Assembly: GCF_040802235.1 (NCBI RefSeq) | Contig: NC_133157.1 | Coordinates: forward strand, 89,886,001-89,950,000 | Length of the DNA stretch: 64,000 bases | Reading direction: 5' to 3' | Source: Manis javanica | Lineage: Eukaryota > Chordata > Mammalia > Pholidota > Manidae | Shown: positions 44,601 through 57,692 of the stretch, piece by piece | How the letters are laid out: each line of letters begins with the position of its first letter | Position numbering within the stretch: the first letter of the stretch is position 1 | Notes under the pieces: model-generated | What the model saw: only the letters and a program-made list of their open reading frames with translations | What the model was told of the DNA's origin: nothing | Databases searched by the model: none | Translations under genes and position numbers: made by a program

Positions 44601-46974
44601 AATGATAAATGCAACATTTCAGGCCCGAGTTACTTCAAGTGGGGTAAGCAGGAATTTGGGGTAATGAAGATGTAAATGATGGGCAGCATCCCAGAGAATC
44701 ACTTATATGTGGTCCGTGCTTCCAGTTACATCGGATGAGAAAGACGGTGGGAGGGGGGAAAGGAGAAAGGCCACATGAGAACCCATGAGAGCAGAGTAGT
44801 GAACAAATGAGTTTGTAATTCTGTGCACTCACGGTCACGGCAGGGTAGGAGGGTGGGGATGGTTGCTTTGCCAGCCCTGTTTCAGACCCAGGGAGGGCCC
44901 CTTGATGAAATCCTTTCTGGCCAATGCATCCCAAGTGGGCCATGGCACTTAGCCAAACCAGGCCTTTTCTGCACAGACATGCAGGAGCTGACTGTCCCAA
45001 GGATTGTTACTGGGTTGATGTGACAGCCTATTAAAAATGGGTGGTTCCTGTTTACATTTTATTCAAATGAACCAACTATACAGATATTTAGGAGATAATT
45101 GAGAAAACTTGGTATCAAGTGATACCACAAAATTCATATTAACTTTATTGTCATGGTTATTTGAGAGAACCCACATATATGCAAAAGTGTATACATACTA
45201 TTCTGAATTTATAAAATGTTTACAACTAAAAGAAATATGAAGGAGCCTTCATTTTAAGTCTAAACTTATATTTCCTTTCTCTTTCCACAAGTCATTCCAA
45301 TTTAATAGGTGTAAAATATTATTTCATCAAGTGTCATACTCTGATTATGCCTTTAAAATAGTTGCCTGTTTCATTCATGGTGACATTTTTCTATTGAAGT
45401 AAATTCAGGGTTTACATAACACAAGCATATACATTTTGTATTGAAGTCACTTAGTAGGCGCCATAACAGTCAATACCTAGGGAAATCTCAGATCTTCATT
45501 ACCTAGAAAATGACAGGCATCTACTGAGGCATAACGGTAATTGCAGGTATCAATTTTGTAATCCGTGTCATCAAGGAAAGCAGCAGGCTTTTAGATGCTT
45601 ACACGGTGCCTCAAAAATGCAGGGAACTTCAAACAAGGTGGAGAGTCCAAGATGACTTGCAGAATGAATGTACAGTGTCTGCAACTGCCTTGAGAATCTC
45701 AAACATTATACATTATAAACTCTTTACCTGCAACAGTGCACACTCCTGAATACCCATAAAAACTCTTTACTGGCTTCCTGGGGAACTCTTTCCAAGAGAG
45801 TCCACCCTTTTGAACATTCAATTAGAAGAACAGGTCTCACCCTCCCACTCTCTCATCCTTCCCAGCTGGATGGCATTTAGGATTGTACTCATATTTTGCC
45901 AGCTATCCAGGGAAAACAGCTTGTCAGTTGCTTGGGAGCCTAGCCAGTGTAGGACCAAAGCCAAAATGAGAAGGAAAGATCTAGAAATAGAGAATTGTGG
46001 CCATTTGAATAGATCTCCACCTCCCATACCTGGACCTTCCTCAACCTGCTCAAACCACATTTTCACAGGGAGGCACTTGGCAAAGGTGAGGATATTTTCC
46101 TACTCCCCTAAACGTTGCTCTCAGCCTACTATGAGTTCCATGAAAAAACTGAAGAACCAAACTAGCACCTTAGCTGTCTTGTGAATTTCCCACAGAGTTA
46201 GGAAGAAAGGTGTTCCTCCCATGGAGTTGTCGGAGCAGATGATGGCATTTTCTTCTCTAGTTTTTGGAAACGGATTCACTTCTACTTGCATGAATTTGTT
46301 TTTTTCAAAGAAATGTAAATTTAGGAGAAGACAAAGGAAAAATATCATTCACCTGCAGATTAAATCATGAAGATCCCGAAGTACTTGGCATGCCTCTCCT
46401 TTTTTTCTCAATTTCTTTGAAAGCTTTCAGAGTATTAAATAAAGTGAGGAAAGTGTTAGAAACTTGCTTGAATAAAATCTATATTTTCTAAACTAGTCAG
46501 TGATTGATTCGGTTTAACTGCTCTGTTTTTCTAGGTCTCAGTTTTAAGCAGAAGAAGATACTGCGGAGAGAGAAGTGGAGAGGAGGAAATCGGGTTTTTG
46601 TTCCTTTTTCACTCTTGTATTCGACAGCATACCTCCCCAAACAGCAAAGCGTTAACGGTAAGGATGAAAATCTTATCAAAGAACAGAAGTGTAAATGCCA
46701 GATGGGGACTGTGCTATGTAAATTACAATGATACACATTAGGGGTGTGAGTGTGTGAGCAAATTTTACGTTTTGCCAAAAACATCATCCCACATTTCAAT
46801 GTTCCTGTTGAAATAAGATGTACTTATTTTATAATCTATGGTAACTTGCACTCAATGGATCATAATCCAATACAGTATATGGGTAGTTACCACATACTCC
46901 TTAACCCTGACACTTCTCAGAAGGGGAAATGCCAGGCACCTGTGCACACAGCTGGGTGCTCCACCCAGAGGCTG
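44601..46974. other. No recognised gene
   Basis: Intergenic-looking DNA. Frames of 121 (44635-45000, minus) and 124 codons (45810-46184, plus) have no recognisable domain. A T-rich acceptor-like stretch before 46538 is not paired with a convincing exon. Confidence 0.4.
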
Positions 46975-47130
46975 GGTCCCTCCACACCAGCACTAGCATC
47001 CCTGGGGTCTATCGGAGATGCAGAACCTCGGGCCTCCATCCCAGATCTGCTGACTCAGAAATGACATGTTGCCCAGACCCCTAAGCGATCTGTGGGAGGC
47101 TGTGTGAGACTCAGTGTGGAACCAGCTGTG
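46975..47130 (+). mobile_element. MER5-type hAT MITE fragment
   Basis: 'accagcactagcatccctgg', 'atgcagaacctcgggcc', 'cagatctgctgactcagaa' follow the order of the MER5 consensus (…agcatcacctggg… cagaatctcaggcc… agacctactgaatcagaa…). Non-autonomous DNA transposon, ancient. Confidence 0.6.
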
Positions 47131-49907
47131 CAGTGCCTTCAGGCCCTGGCCCAGAAGCCTTTTTCTTGGGGTCAGCTATGAGTAAGTTTATCCAGACCCG
47201 TGCAGCCCCAGCATGGCCCTAGAATTGTTTGGGAGACACCCGAGCCTTTGTCTGCCTTTCAAAAGTTTCTCCTCTTTGCAAACATAATTATAGGTAGACT
47301 ATGCCAGTCACTCAGTAGTGAGGATGAGAACACGCAGCAGGTACCCCAGGACAAAAACTAGTTCTAACCCAGACTGGCAATTTTCACCAGGGTTTCCATA
47401 GAAATTGCACCAGGGGCTCCGTATCCTTACGCCCTCTTCTTAAACCAAACAGGGATTTGCCCTCGGCTCGTCCTGGAGAAGGCATGGGAGCCATCGGCGG
47501 GAGGGCAGTGTGCTACCCCTCTGCCCTTCTGATGTGTTATCTCTGGGATGCAGGCTAGGAATCTTACCAAGAGCTACCGGATCTTGTGCAGATTCAAGTT
47601 TGAATCTCCTGAATCCAGAGGACACACCTTTTCCCACAACCACGGGGAATAAATCTGTGTGGGGAGCCCCAGCATCTTTGAAGAACTTCATGGTGGTTCA
47701 TTTCTGCAGGTCAGAAATCATAGGGAGAACTGCTGCCACCAGGATGGGGTGGGCTAAGGGGCTCCTGAGAGACGGGTCCCCACACTTATACCCAAATCGA
47801 GGTGCGAGTGGTGCCCACAGGACAGCACAGCCAGAGTAGTGATCAGGGAGCTCACACAGCCCTAGCCATTGGCTAGCTGACCCTGATGTCCCAGAAATGG
47901 AATGGGGGGCAGCTGCTGAAGCCCTTTGATCTGTCTAGGCAGAAAAACTATCTGCTGAACAGAAGTCTAATTTCAATAATCAAAACACAGTTCTTGGACC
48001 TTCAATCAATTTAGATACTGGAGTCTGCTCACAGATAGAAATCTCCTGGAATGAAGGGGAGACAATTCCCTTGAGGAAGGAGCCTTCCATGTTACTGAAA
48101 ATTTGCAGTTAATCTTCCAACTGCCTTCCCTAAGGGGACCTCCAAAGGGTGACTGTGTATGAGGGTGAAATAGCAGACTTTCCAGGGATTGCCAGATACT
48201 GACACTGAACTGACATTAATTCCTGGAGACAAAATGTCCCTGAGGCCCAACAGGCAGAGCTGGGATGAGGCCAGATAACGGAAGGCGTTTAGTCTCGGGT
48301 GCATGTAACACTGGGTTCCTCAGGTCGCTGACCCCACCCTGTGGTGTTTCCCAGTTCCAGAATGAACTCAGATAGACAGACTCACTCACTGGGACTTATC
48401 TTGTCCAGATGCTAAGGTGGGTGGATCATTAAGAAACTTCCAGAGGACCACTGAGGCACTGCATCTTAGAAGCCAGGCAGGGGGTGCCAAATGTGACCAG
48501 GATAGGCCTCTTTGCTGGGAGTAAGCATTCATCACCAGCATGGCTTCTGCACGTCACGGACACGACCCAGTCTGCTCAGCGAATGTGCATCAGCTGCACT
48601 CCTTCTCACAGGTGCATGAAGCCCAGTGATTGGCCAGCAGGCGGTGGGTCTCTCCCAGAGGCAGCCCCACGTGTAGGGCCTGAGTAACCGAGGCTCCTGG
48701 CCCCACGCTGTCACCTTCGCTCCTAGGACAGCCTCTTCTCCTGGATCTCGGCAGCTCAGGTCTGAAGCAGAAGAGGAGGCAGGGAGAACTGGAGCATGGA
48801 GCCCACAAAAGACACCAGAGAGTTCAGAAAATGTTCACATGTTTCTTGGAAGAGACAGCTCAGGCTATTTTGTTATGAGTAAGTGATGTGCAAATAAAGA
48901 TTTTGGAAAACATAGGTTGTTTTTTTTCTGGCTATTGGATATATAATGGAATGTGGCTTGTAGGAAATTCTTAAATAGGTCTTAAATAGGTTTTTTTGCT
49001 GCAAAAAGCTTTACTGTTTCCAGTTGGTCCATGGCTTAGGAGAGAGCTCCATAGTGGTTAAAAGGCTGCCTAGTGTCTGCAGGGAGAGGCTCAGGTGGAG
49101 GCCCTGGCACCAGGGGGATGCCAGAGAGGCCACTCTATGGCTGCTGGGCTCCAGAGGCTCCTAGTTGTGCTTGAGGGTGTTTTCAAGATCCCATAATCTC
49201 TTGCTCTATCTGGTGTCCGATCGTGGTACTGCAGACTCTCTGGTGTTGACAAACTGCAGGGCCACCCTTGTCCCCAAAGGCCCCCAACCTGGCACCCAGA
49301 TTATACCTCTGTTTGCTTCAGCTCTCAATTCAAGTGAGGCAGGAACCAGTCCCTCTGCAAGCCCCCTGCTAAATCCCAAGCCTTGATGCACATTCTATTC
49401 TCTTTCTATCCTGAGGGAGAAGCCAGGAGTTGGGAGCTCTCTCCCAATGCTGCTGCAGTGTTATAGTAAGGAGAGAAGACTAGGGGGGCAAAAGCAGAAA
49501 ACTACTTCAGTGGGACCCTTCGTGGCTTTGCACTTGCCTGAAGTGCTGCAACCTCCTAACTGGCGCCTACATCCTCAGAAAGGAAAGTTAGTCCATGTGT
49601 TGTTTTTAAGTTGCTGTCTCCATGGTGGATGAGGGCACAAGACTTCCAGATCCATCATCTCGCCGCAGTCTGCCTGCCCAGCTTCCAGTGTCTCTTACTT
49701 TATATTTATTACGATTACTGTAAAGGGACTTTAATTGGCTTTTTATTTTATGTATTCTGCTGTTTTCTTTCCTACTTTGTAGTGGATATATCTACTTTCC
49801 TATACTTTAAAAAAGTATACATTTTATTTTTAGTTTTCTAGTATTTATCTCTACCTTACTCAGATGGACTTACATCTTTTTCCCAATAAATTCAAAGGTT
49901 TATAAAT
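47131..49907. other. No recognised gene
   Basis: Mixed intergenic DNA. Frames up to 109 codons at 47510-47839 lack motifs. Confidence 0.4.
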
Positions 49908-50751
49908 ATCTGTAGTGCCAACATTGAAAAGACTAGGAACAACAAATGCTGGTGAGGATGCAGAGAAAGGGGAGCCCTCCTACACTGCTGGTGGGAATGT
50001 AAGCTAGTTCAACCATTGTGGAAAGCAATATGGAGTTTCCTCAAAAAACTAAAAATAGAAATACCATTTGACCTGGGAATTCTACTCCTAGGAATTTATC
50101 CAAAGAAAACAAGTTCTCAGATTCAAAAAGACATATGCATCCCTGGTTATCGCAGCAATATTTAAAATAGCCAAGATACAGAAGCAACCTAAGTGTCCAT
50201 CAGTAGGAATAAAGAATGGATAAAGAAGAGGTGGTACATATACACAATGGAATACTATTCAGCCATAAGAAAGAAACAAATCCTACCATTTGCAACAACA
50301 TGGATGGAGCTAGAGGGTATTATGGTCAATGAAATAAGCCAGGCAGAGAAAGACAAATAACAAATGATTTCCCTCTTTTGTGGAGTATAATGACAGGGCA
50401 AAACTGAAGGAACAAAACATCAAAAGGCTCACAGACTCTAGGAAGGGACTAGCAGTTACCAAAGGGGAGGGATGTGGGAGGGTGGGTGGGGAGAGAGGGA
50501 GAAGGGAATTGAAGGGTATTATGTTTAGTACACATGGTGTGTGTGTGGGGGGGGGGTCATGGGGAAGACAGTGTAGCACAGAGAACCCAAGTAATAACTC
50601 TGTGGTGTCTTACTACACTGATGGACAGTGACTTCAGTGGGGTATGGGGGGGACTTGGTAATACGGGTGAATGTAGTAACAACATTGTTTTTCATGTGAA
50701 ACCTTCATAAGAGTGTGTATCAATGATACCTTAATAGAAAAAAATCTGTAG
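49908..50751 (+). mobile_element. 5'-truncated L1 with target-site duplications
   Basis: L1 3' end of the same tail-less group as 1-1176, starting within the ORF2 C-terminus (49916) and ending in an A-tract near 50743. It is bounded by 'atctgtag' at 49908-49915 and 50744-50751, extended by A-rich bases. It has a G-run (50541-50558) in the 3' UTR. It ends at the native L1 3' end, with no ERV tail. ORF2 remnant is broken. Confidence 0.85.
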
Positions 50752-51479
50752 GGTCACCTGAATGGAATGATCACTGTGGTATGCTCATACCTCTTTCTTC
50801 TTTCTACTGTTACTACAAGACTGTTACTGTTTCCTAAGATTTTAATTCTGAATAGCTATAGATGTATTTTTGAATTCAGAATGTCCTTATCCTAAAAAAA
50901 ATAATCATCCAAAACCTATCAAAGTAAAAATCACATTTATTAATTTATAAGTGTGTGCTACTGCTCTTAATTATATCATCTGTAGCATAATAATACATTT
51001 ACAAAAAATACAGAAATCAAAACTCAGGTTATAATTATGAATTAAATGTTTTCCTGTCTAAATTCTATGGCTTCTTCCATGCCACCCTAGGATGAATAGA
51101 GTCCACTTTTGAAAGCTCAGTAAAGGTTCCTAAGTTATTTATTTATCCTTATTCTTCATCGCATTATTCATATCTCATTGTATCTTTCGAGTGTGTTTAT
51201 CTTCCTGAAATGCTTCTCCCAAGGGTGTTTTCAACGACAGGCTGTTTTATCTTTCTGTGCCATATTGCTGTGAAAATTCTCATGTCTCTTTGTCTCTTTC
51301 TCTTTTTATTCATTATCTCAGGGTGCTTTCTGAATTCTTTCCACATCTGCACTTTAAAATTTTCCTATAATGTGTATTATTTTTTGTATTCATCTTCTTT
51401 TTGTTTGTTTTAACAATAAGAGGGCTTATAAAATGTTCAAGAGAAGCCAGAAATGGAACAAAATATAATTTTTTGGCAG
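50752..51479. other. No recognised feature
   Basis: AT-rich intergenic DNA. Confidence 0.4.
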
Positions 51480-53450
51480 AAAAATGGGTAAAGGCTATCA
51501 GCAGACACTTACCAGAAGGGTAAAGACAAATGTCGTGGCAACAACTGGCAATGTTTATGCATCTGTAATTAGTAAAATGCAAACTAAAATGAGATACACC
51601 TTCATGTTCTTCACATTGTCAAAAATCTTAAAAGTGGAAAACTTCTACTGTTGACTACATTGTAGTGGACCTTTTGCTCTTATTTTTTGTGAAGATAAAT
51701 TGATAAAACTTTTTTAGAAAATTATTCAGCAGCATATTTCAGAATGAAAAAATAAAAGTCCGCATGACCTTTGAGCAAGCAATTCTTTTAGGAATCCATC
51801 CTAGGTAAACAATATTGCACTAAATTTTATATACAAATTCCCAAAACAGCTCAAATGGATTATAGACCTAAAACTATAAAACTCATAGAAAAAAGTATAG
51901 GAGAAAATCTTCGTGACCTTAGGCTAGGCAAAGCTTTCTTAGATATAACAAAGCACAAGCAAGAAAATCAAATATAAATTGGACTTTATCAAAATTATTA
52001 AAGCTTAATGCTGAAAGGATATTACAAAAGAGTGAAAAGATAATCCAGAAAATGAAGAAAATACTTGAAAGTCATATACCTGATAAGTGTTTCTAGTGTG
52101 TTTTGTGTCTAGCATTTATAAATAATTCTTACAACTCAAAAATATAAGGATATGTAACCCAACTAAAAATGGGCAAAAATCTGAATATTTATCCAAAAAA
52201 ATACACAAATGACTAGTAAACCCCTAAAAGATCCTCAACATCATTAATCATTAGGCAAATACAAAATCAAAATCAAACTGAGATGTCCTTCACACTCACT
52301 AGGACGGCCATTAAAATGAACAAATGAAATAACCAGGGTTGATGCGAATATGGAATGATTGGAAACCTCATGCACTGAGTGGTGGGAATGTAAAATTTGT
52401 ATAGCCATTTTGGAACAGTTTGACATTTATTAAAAAGTTAAATATAGGTTCATCGTATGATCCAGTAATTCCATTCATAGGTTTATACCCAAGAGATTTG
52501 AAAACATGCCCTCAAAAATCTTTTACATGGATGTTTGTAGCAGCATTATTCATAAGTCAAAAAGTAGAAACAACTCAAATATCTACCATTGGATGAATCA
52601 CAAAATGTAGCATATCCACACTGAAATATTATCCAGCAATTAAAAGGAAGTTCTGCTACATGACACAGGCTGGATGATCCTGAGACATTATGCTCCGTGA
52701 AAAAGTGCAGAGTAAAGAAAGCCACACATTGCTTGATTCCATTTATACAAAATGTCCAGAACAGCCAAATCTATAGAGATGGAAATTGGACTAATGATTG
52801 CTTAGGTCTGAAGGGCTTGAGGAAATAAGGAGTGACTGCTAATAGGTTACCAGGTTTATTTTGGAGATGATCAAAATGATCTAAAATTGTTTCCGTGGCT
52901 GTGCAACTCTGTGAATATAGTAGGAACATTGAGTTGATTGCTTTAAGTGGAAAAATTAGGTTACATAAATTATATGTCAGTATGATCATTATATGAAAAA
53001 TTTACATACAAAAATATCCACAGAGGTGTTGAGAAAAAAACTGGAATAACTAAAAATGTCTGACAGTAGCAACTGAATTAAACAGCATCCTTCCAAGGGC
53101 ACACTATGTAGTCCTCCAAATAAATACAGGGGGAATCCATATATACTTACGATAAGAAGAAAACTCCAAAATGCAGGGTTAGATGGAAATTCAGTTTTAG
53201 GTAAATATATATATATACCATACTCCAACTTTAAACTGTAGGTAATTTTTTCATATTTGTGCAAGAGTACCAAAAAATACTGAAGACATGTAATTGCTGA
53301 TACTGTTTTTGAACAACAGGGGGTAGGAGCAGAGGATGTGAAGGCTGGGGGGTTTGTGAGAGCTTTATTTTGTATGTCTGCATTGCTGGGATATTTTAGA
53401 ATGAGAATGCCATTCTGTATTATTTGAATAATGAACAACAAATACACAGA
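51480..53450 (+). mobile_element. Old L1 (L1ME/L1MD-like) split by a nested younger L1
   Basis: Outer element: 51480-51835 (ORF2 C-terminal block ending 'ctaggtaaacaatattgcac' and 'atatacaaa') resumes at about 53005 ('aaaatatccacagaggtg', 'ctggaataactaaaaatgtc', 'ccatactccaactttaaac') and runs to about 53450. It includes an (AT)n run at 53206-53217. The interruption is another L1 in the same orientation. All frames are broken. Confidence 0.6.
51836..53004 (+). mobile_element. Nested L1M (ORF2 3' part and 3' UTR)
   Basis: Begins 'caaattcccaaaacagctca' and continues through 'tggattatagacctaaaac', 'ggaacagtttgacatttatt', 'gatccagtaattccattcat' and 'agcagcattattcataag', standard L1 ORF2 C-terminal order, to a 3' UTR ending near 53000. 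'atacaaa' at 51831 and 'catacaaa' at 53004 could be its target duplication. Confidence 0.65.
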
Positions 53451-55064
53451 TAAACACAGCTAAGTAAAAAGAATGTACACGGGAGGACTGAGGAATTAAA
53501 GAAATGCCTGTCTTTACTCAGGGTCCTCTTGGCCAACAATGCGTGGGCTCCATCCATATAGTGACCTCCGCAGGGCACTGTGCCTGGACGTCAGCTGAAC
53601 ATGGCTTTGAGGAGGGCACTTTCATGTTTAGAAAGGAAAAGAAGGGGGATGGATGCTAAGTCTTTTTTTTTCTTTTTTTTACAGTCTATTCAATTACTTT
53701 CCTCTTTTTTTCATTCTCTTCGATTGTTGTAATTCATTTCTTTTTACCATTTTTAATGGTAATTCACTTCTGATTTTGTAATTTATTACTGTTTTTAACT
53801 ATTTATATCTATTGATTAAAGTTAACACACCAGGGTGTGTCAGTCAGGTTCTATATGAGGATTGATTGAGGAACTTGATTTATGAACAGCCTTTGACAAA
53901 GTACAAGAAGTTTGTAGGGTTTTCACCAGTCTAGAGGAAGACCTGGTCAACAGGAATGGAAATGAGTGGCTCGAGAGGAACTTAGCCTTCCTAAGTTGCC
54001 TTCACCTTGTGAGTGTTGGTGAAGACACACCCTACCTCCACCTTCTTCCCGCTTGCCAGAGCTCCCCTCTGGGCCCCAGTGGGAAGCCCTCAGGCATGGA
54101 AGCCCATTGGCAGCCTCTGAGGGCAGAGAGCCAAGTGAGAACAGTCTGATTTTGGAAATTGGGGTACTTAGCTGGATAGAACAGTTTTGACCCTTATTTG
54201 TTGTGCACTGTGCCAACCCTGCCATGTGAACTCAGCATTTTGTACAATTCTTCTAAGTTACAACCTATTCTGATTGGCATTTTGTCACAATTTTTTTCTG
54301 ATTTGTTGTTCTTGAAATGTCAAAAATGGCCTTAAAATGTGTTCAACACAGTTGATAAACAATAGAGTTCAGAGCTGAATTTGTATGTGGCCCCTCCTGA
54401 CTACAATTTTCACAGCACTCTCATTCATACTTGCTTTTGAGGGGATTCTTGGCAGGCTTAATTTAAGCTTTATCTAAATAGCTTTAGAAATGAAGCAGTC
54501 TTTTCAAATACTGCCCACAATTCATGTTTAATTGCTCTTTTAGAAGCAATACTTGAAAAGGTTCCCACAGCAAGACCCAGATTCTTTTTTCATTGGAGAA
54601 AATAGGAATGAAAGGAAATCAAGGCAGGGAGATGTTACCTGAACTTGAGTGTTCTGAGAGGTGCCATGCTATTTCTGGGTGGTGAACTGGGGCTGCCTTT
54701 TATCCCACACAGTAAATAAACATCACCCTCCCTGCCTCTCACAAGCAACCTGAGAACTATCTATGATGCCTACTTCATGCCAGTGTAAGGCATAGGTGCA
54801 ATTCCACTTGGACAAAATTAGTTGTGATCATCTTCAGATCTGAGTAGGTGCTTTAATCATGCCCATTCACCAACATCAATCAATCATATGTAAGCTGTAC
54901 ACACATCGTTGTTCAATGCAAAAGTGAATTTTGGGAAAATGCCTATATCTTATAACTAGTATCAAGCTCTTCTGGTCAGACAATGCTTGATTGTCATTCA
55001 ACTCACCTGAAACACATTATGTGCTTTTTCATTGCCATTAACTTTTAAATTTCAGGGTCCCTTC
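53451..55064. other. No recognised gene
   Basis: Mixed intergenic DNA with a T-rich tract at 53660-53730. The minus-strand 92-codon frame at 53947-54225 has no motif. Confidence 0.4.
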
Positions 55065-55205
55065 AGACAATTTTTTCCCAAAGCAGAATGCATGTGAGAA
55101 CACCTGAGAACCAGATTCATTCTAGGCTAACTGAATCAAATTGAGTCTAGAGTCTGTATTTTTAAAGAGCTCCTCTTTTGATCCTAACACCTAGCCATGT
55201 TTGGA
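55065..55205 (+). mobile_element. MER5-type hAT MITE fragment
   Basis: 'gagaacacctgagaaccaga', 'aggctaactgaatcaaattg', 'agtctgtatttttaaagagc' and 'gtttggaaccct' follow the MER5A order. Degenerate. Confidence 0.5.
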
Positions 55206-55276
55206 ACCCTACAACCTACAGTAATTTTTTATTGGTAAATATATTCTATTTTCTAAGTAGCTAAATATCAAGGAAT

Positions 55277-55282
<6 letters not shown>

Positions 55283-55323
<41 letters not shown>
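55283..55323. repeat. (TG)n microsatellite
   Basis: About 20 uninterrupted TG dinucleotides between 'gtgtata' and 'ttacacata'. Confidence 0.95.
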
Positions 55324-55326
<3 letters not shown>

Positions 55327-55639
55327 ACATATATTTACATATAGTATGTTGGGGCAGTAGTTAGGAAGCTTCTGTTGCAGAAGCTTTGGAGGGTAATTTT
55401 CTAATTTTCTGGTGCTTTCTTGCATGGTGATGGTAGGTAGATAACCCAAGATAACTGCAGAATAATTTTTAATTTTCTTTGTCATATGAATCACTTTCAC
55501 TTCAGGGAACTAAAGACAATGTGTTGATCTGATTTTATACATCAAATTCTTCCTGGTAGTTAGTTTCCATAACTTCTAATCTGACTTGAAGTCAATTTCC
55601 CATTTCTCCTGAGATGAAGATTATAGGCCCCAGAGAATA
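55324..55639. other. No recognised feature
   Basis: AT-rich, no gene or repeat supported. Confidence 0.4.
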
Positions 55640-56350
55640 TAACACAGGCAGGATAAGATGGCAGATTAAAGCCCAGAATATCACTAATTTCATTAGATCT
55701 AAAGAGGATAAATCATTAAGTGAAAATGGAATACTCCAATTAAAACTAAAAGATTGTCAGATTGGATAAAAAAGTACCTAATTATGTACAGCTTACAGGA
55801 CATGTGTTTTAAATATGCGACTACAGCACCACAACCCACTGATAGAACAAAGGACCATCTCAATGCATGCAGAAAAAATGATATAAATCAAATGCATTAA
55901 TGATAAGTGCACTTAGTGAACTAGAAATAGGAAGAAATGTTCTTAATCTGATGAAGATCTACAAATAACAAAACAGATGTTAAAGCAAGCATCATACTCA
56001 AAGCTTTAAGACATTACCTCTGACATCAGAAATAAAGCAAGAATCTGCTATCACTTTTATTCAGCTCTGTTGTGGAGATTCCAGTTGGCACAAAAAGAGA
56101 TGGGGAAAAATTGAAATGTGAGAAATAGAATAGTTATTATTTTATATGTAGATAACTCTCTGTAGACAACTCAACAGAATCTAATAGTCTATTAAAATTA
56201 ATAAGCAAATTGTCAAGGTCAATTATACTGGTTATAACATCAATATATGAGAACCAATTGTATTTCTATATACTAGCAAAAAAATTAGAAAATAAAATTT
56301 AATGGAGACCTTTTATGCAAGCATTAAAAAATTTAAATATAGGAATAAAT
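55640..56350 (+). mobile_element. Old L1 ORF2 fragment
   Basis: Decayed ORF2 middle: 'gtgaactagaaataggaaga', 'gcaagcatcatactcaaagc', 'tcagctctgttgtggagatt' (cognate of the block before the RT active site) and 'tttctatatactagcaa' follow L1 order. Many stops in every frame. Confidence 0.6.
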
Positions 56351-57540
56351 CCAAACAGAGCTGCGTTAGTGACCTCAGCTCAGGTGGGTCAGAACTTGTG
56401 CTTCTAAGCCCTAGCCTGTGCTGCCTCCAGAAGTGGACAACTGTCCTGCCAGTGTTTTCTGTGCCCAAACAGATTCCTAAAGCCCTTGGAACAGAGCTGT
56501 CCCTTGTGAATCCCTTTCTTCCCCATGGCAATCCCATAAACACTAGAACCAACTGACTTTTGCCAAGCCAGGATGGCAGCTTGCCTTTCCCATATGGTCC
56601 TCTGCATGGACTGCCATATGGCACATATATCAACACTTGAGCTCTGTGTGACCTTGACTGTGTCCTCACCTCCCAGTTCGTGTTAGCACACTACACTGAT
56701 AGGACCCAGGGTGCACGTCTCTGGGTTTTTAAGGCAAAGGGGCTGAATCCCATGAACAGAGCTGGTGCAGGGACCTGGAGTCCTATGGTCCAGGACGTGC
56801 GGCCATCCTCAGCAAAGGTGAGAGCCCCCTGGGCCCCCGACCACTAGTGCAGGGGGCCTGTTTGGTTTCTGCAGGCAGCATACACCACACCTGTGTGTTT
56901 TGCTCTGACAAGAAAGACTGATGACCTTGCGTGTTGGCTGAGCAAGAAACAGCTCTCCAGTGGTGGGCTGCAGCCACTCAGTCACCACATGGCCCACACA
57001 GGACCCTCAGAGACAGCAGCTGGAGAGGACACCCTGTCTGTGGCCGGGGACAAGTCCCGACAGGAAAACCACAGTGGAGGCCCGAGAATTTGTTAATAAA
57101 ACCTATTCAGTTATGACTATTGTCCTTTTGAGAAACATTCCCTAGCTTGTATTGATCTAGTAAAGGCTGAATGCTTAGCTATGAGACATGAGGTGACTGA
57201 GGGATCCAGGAGGCCTTTCATGAATAGCTTTCTGCCGGATTCTTCCATAGGCCCAGATGCATCCTGGAAGCAGTATTGGGGACCTACTTGCGCAGGCCCT
57301 AGAGTGCAAGTGGCATGTCCCTCCCACCACTGCCAGGGTCATGAGTACCCTCTGGCCACTTGGCAGAGAAATGTTAACTTCAAGTCCCTCCCAGGTGGCA
57401 CTGGGGCAGGGTGGGCAGAGCATGATGGCTGCACCAGTGGCACCTTCCCAGACAGGCCTTCTGTCCTGACTGTTTACCGCAGCCTGCCTTCTATCATGTC
57501 ACAATTCTACTCTCATTATACAGCTTACTAGTATATTGTC
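56351..57540. other. Unassigned; possibly ERV-derived
   Basis: GC-moderate block between two L1 pieces, with 'aataaaacctattc' (57095) as a poly(A)-like end and a 116-codon frame at 57181-57531 without a recognisable motif. The composition is LTR/ERV-like, but I see no terminal repeats or catalytic motif. Confidence 0.3.
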
Positions 57541-57692
57541 TTGCTTATATCCACCTGGCTTATTTCACTGAGCATAATACAATCTCGGACCATCCATGTT
57601 GTTGCAAAGGGCAGGATTCCTCTCTTTTTATAGCTGAATAATATTCCATTGTGTACATGTACCACCCTTCTCTATCCATTCATCTACTATGG
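57541..57692 (-). mobile_element. L1 fragment (ORF2 end, antisense)
   Basis: 'gcttatttcactgagcataa', 'ccatccatgttgttgcaaa', 'gctgaataatattccattgt' and 'tctatccattcatctac' are the reverse complement of the L1 ORF2 C-terminus seen intact at 33590-33730. Confidence 0.85.

Noticed and set aside
55261-55500. 79-codon frame with poly(HT)
   Set aside because: Translation of the (TG)n microsatellite.
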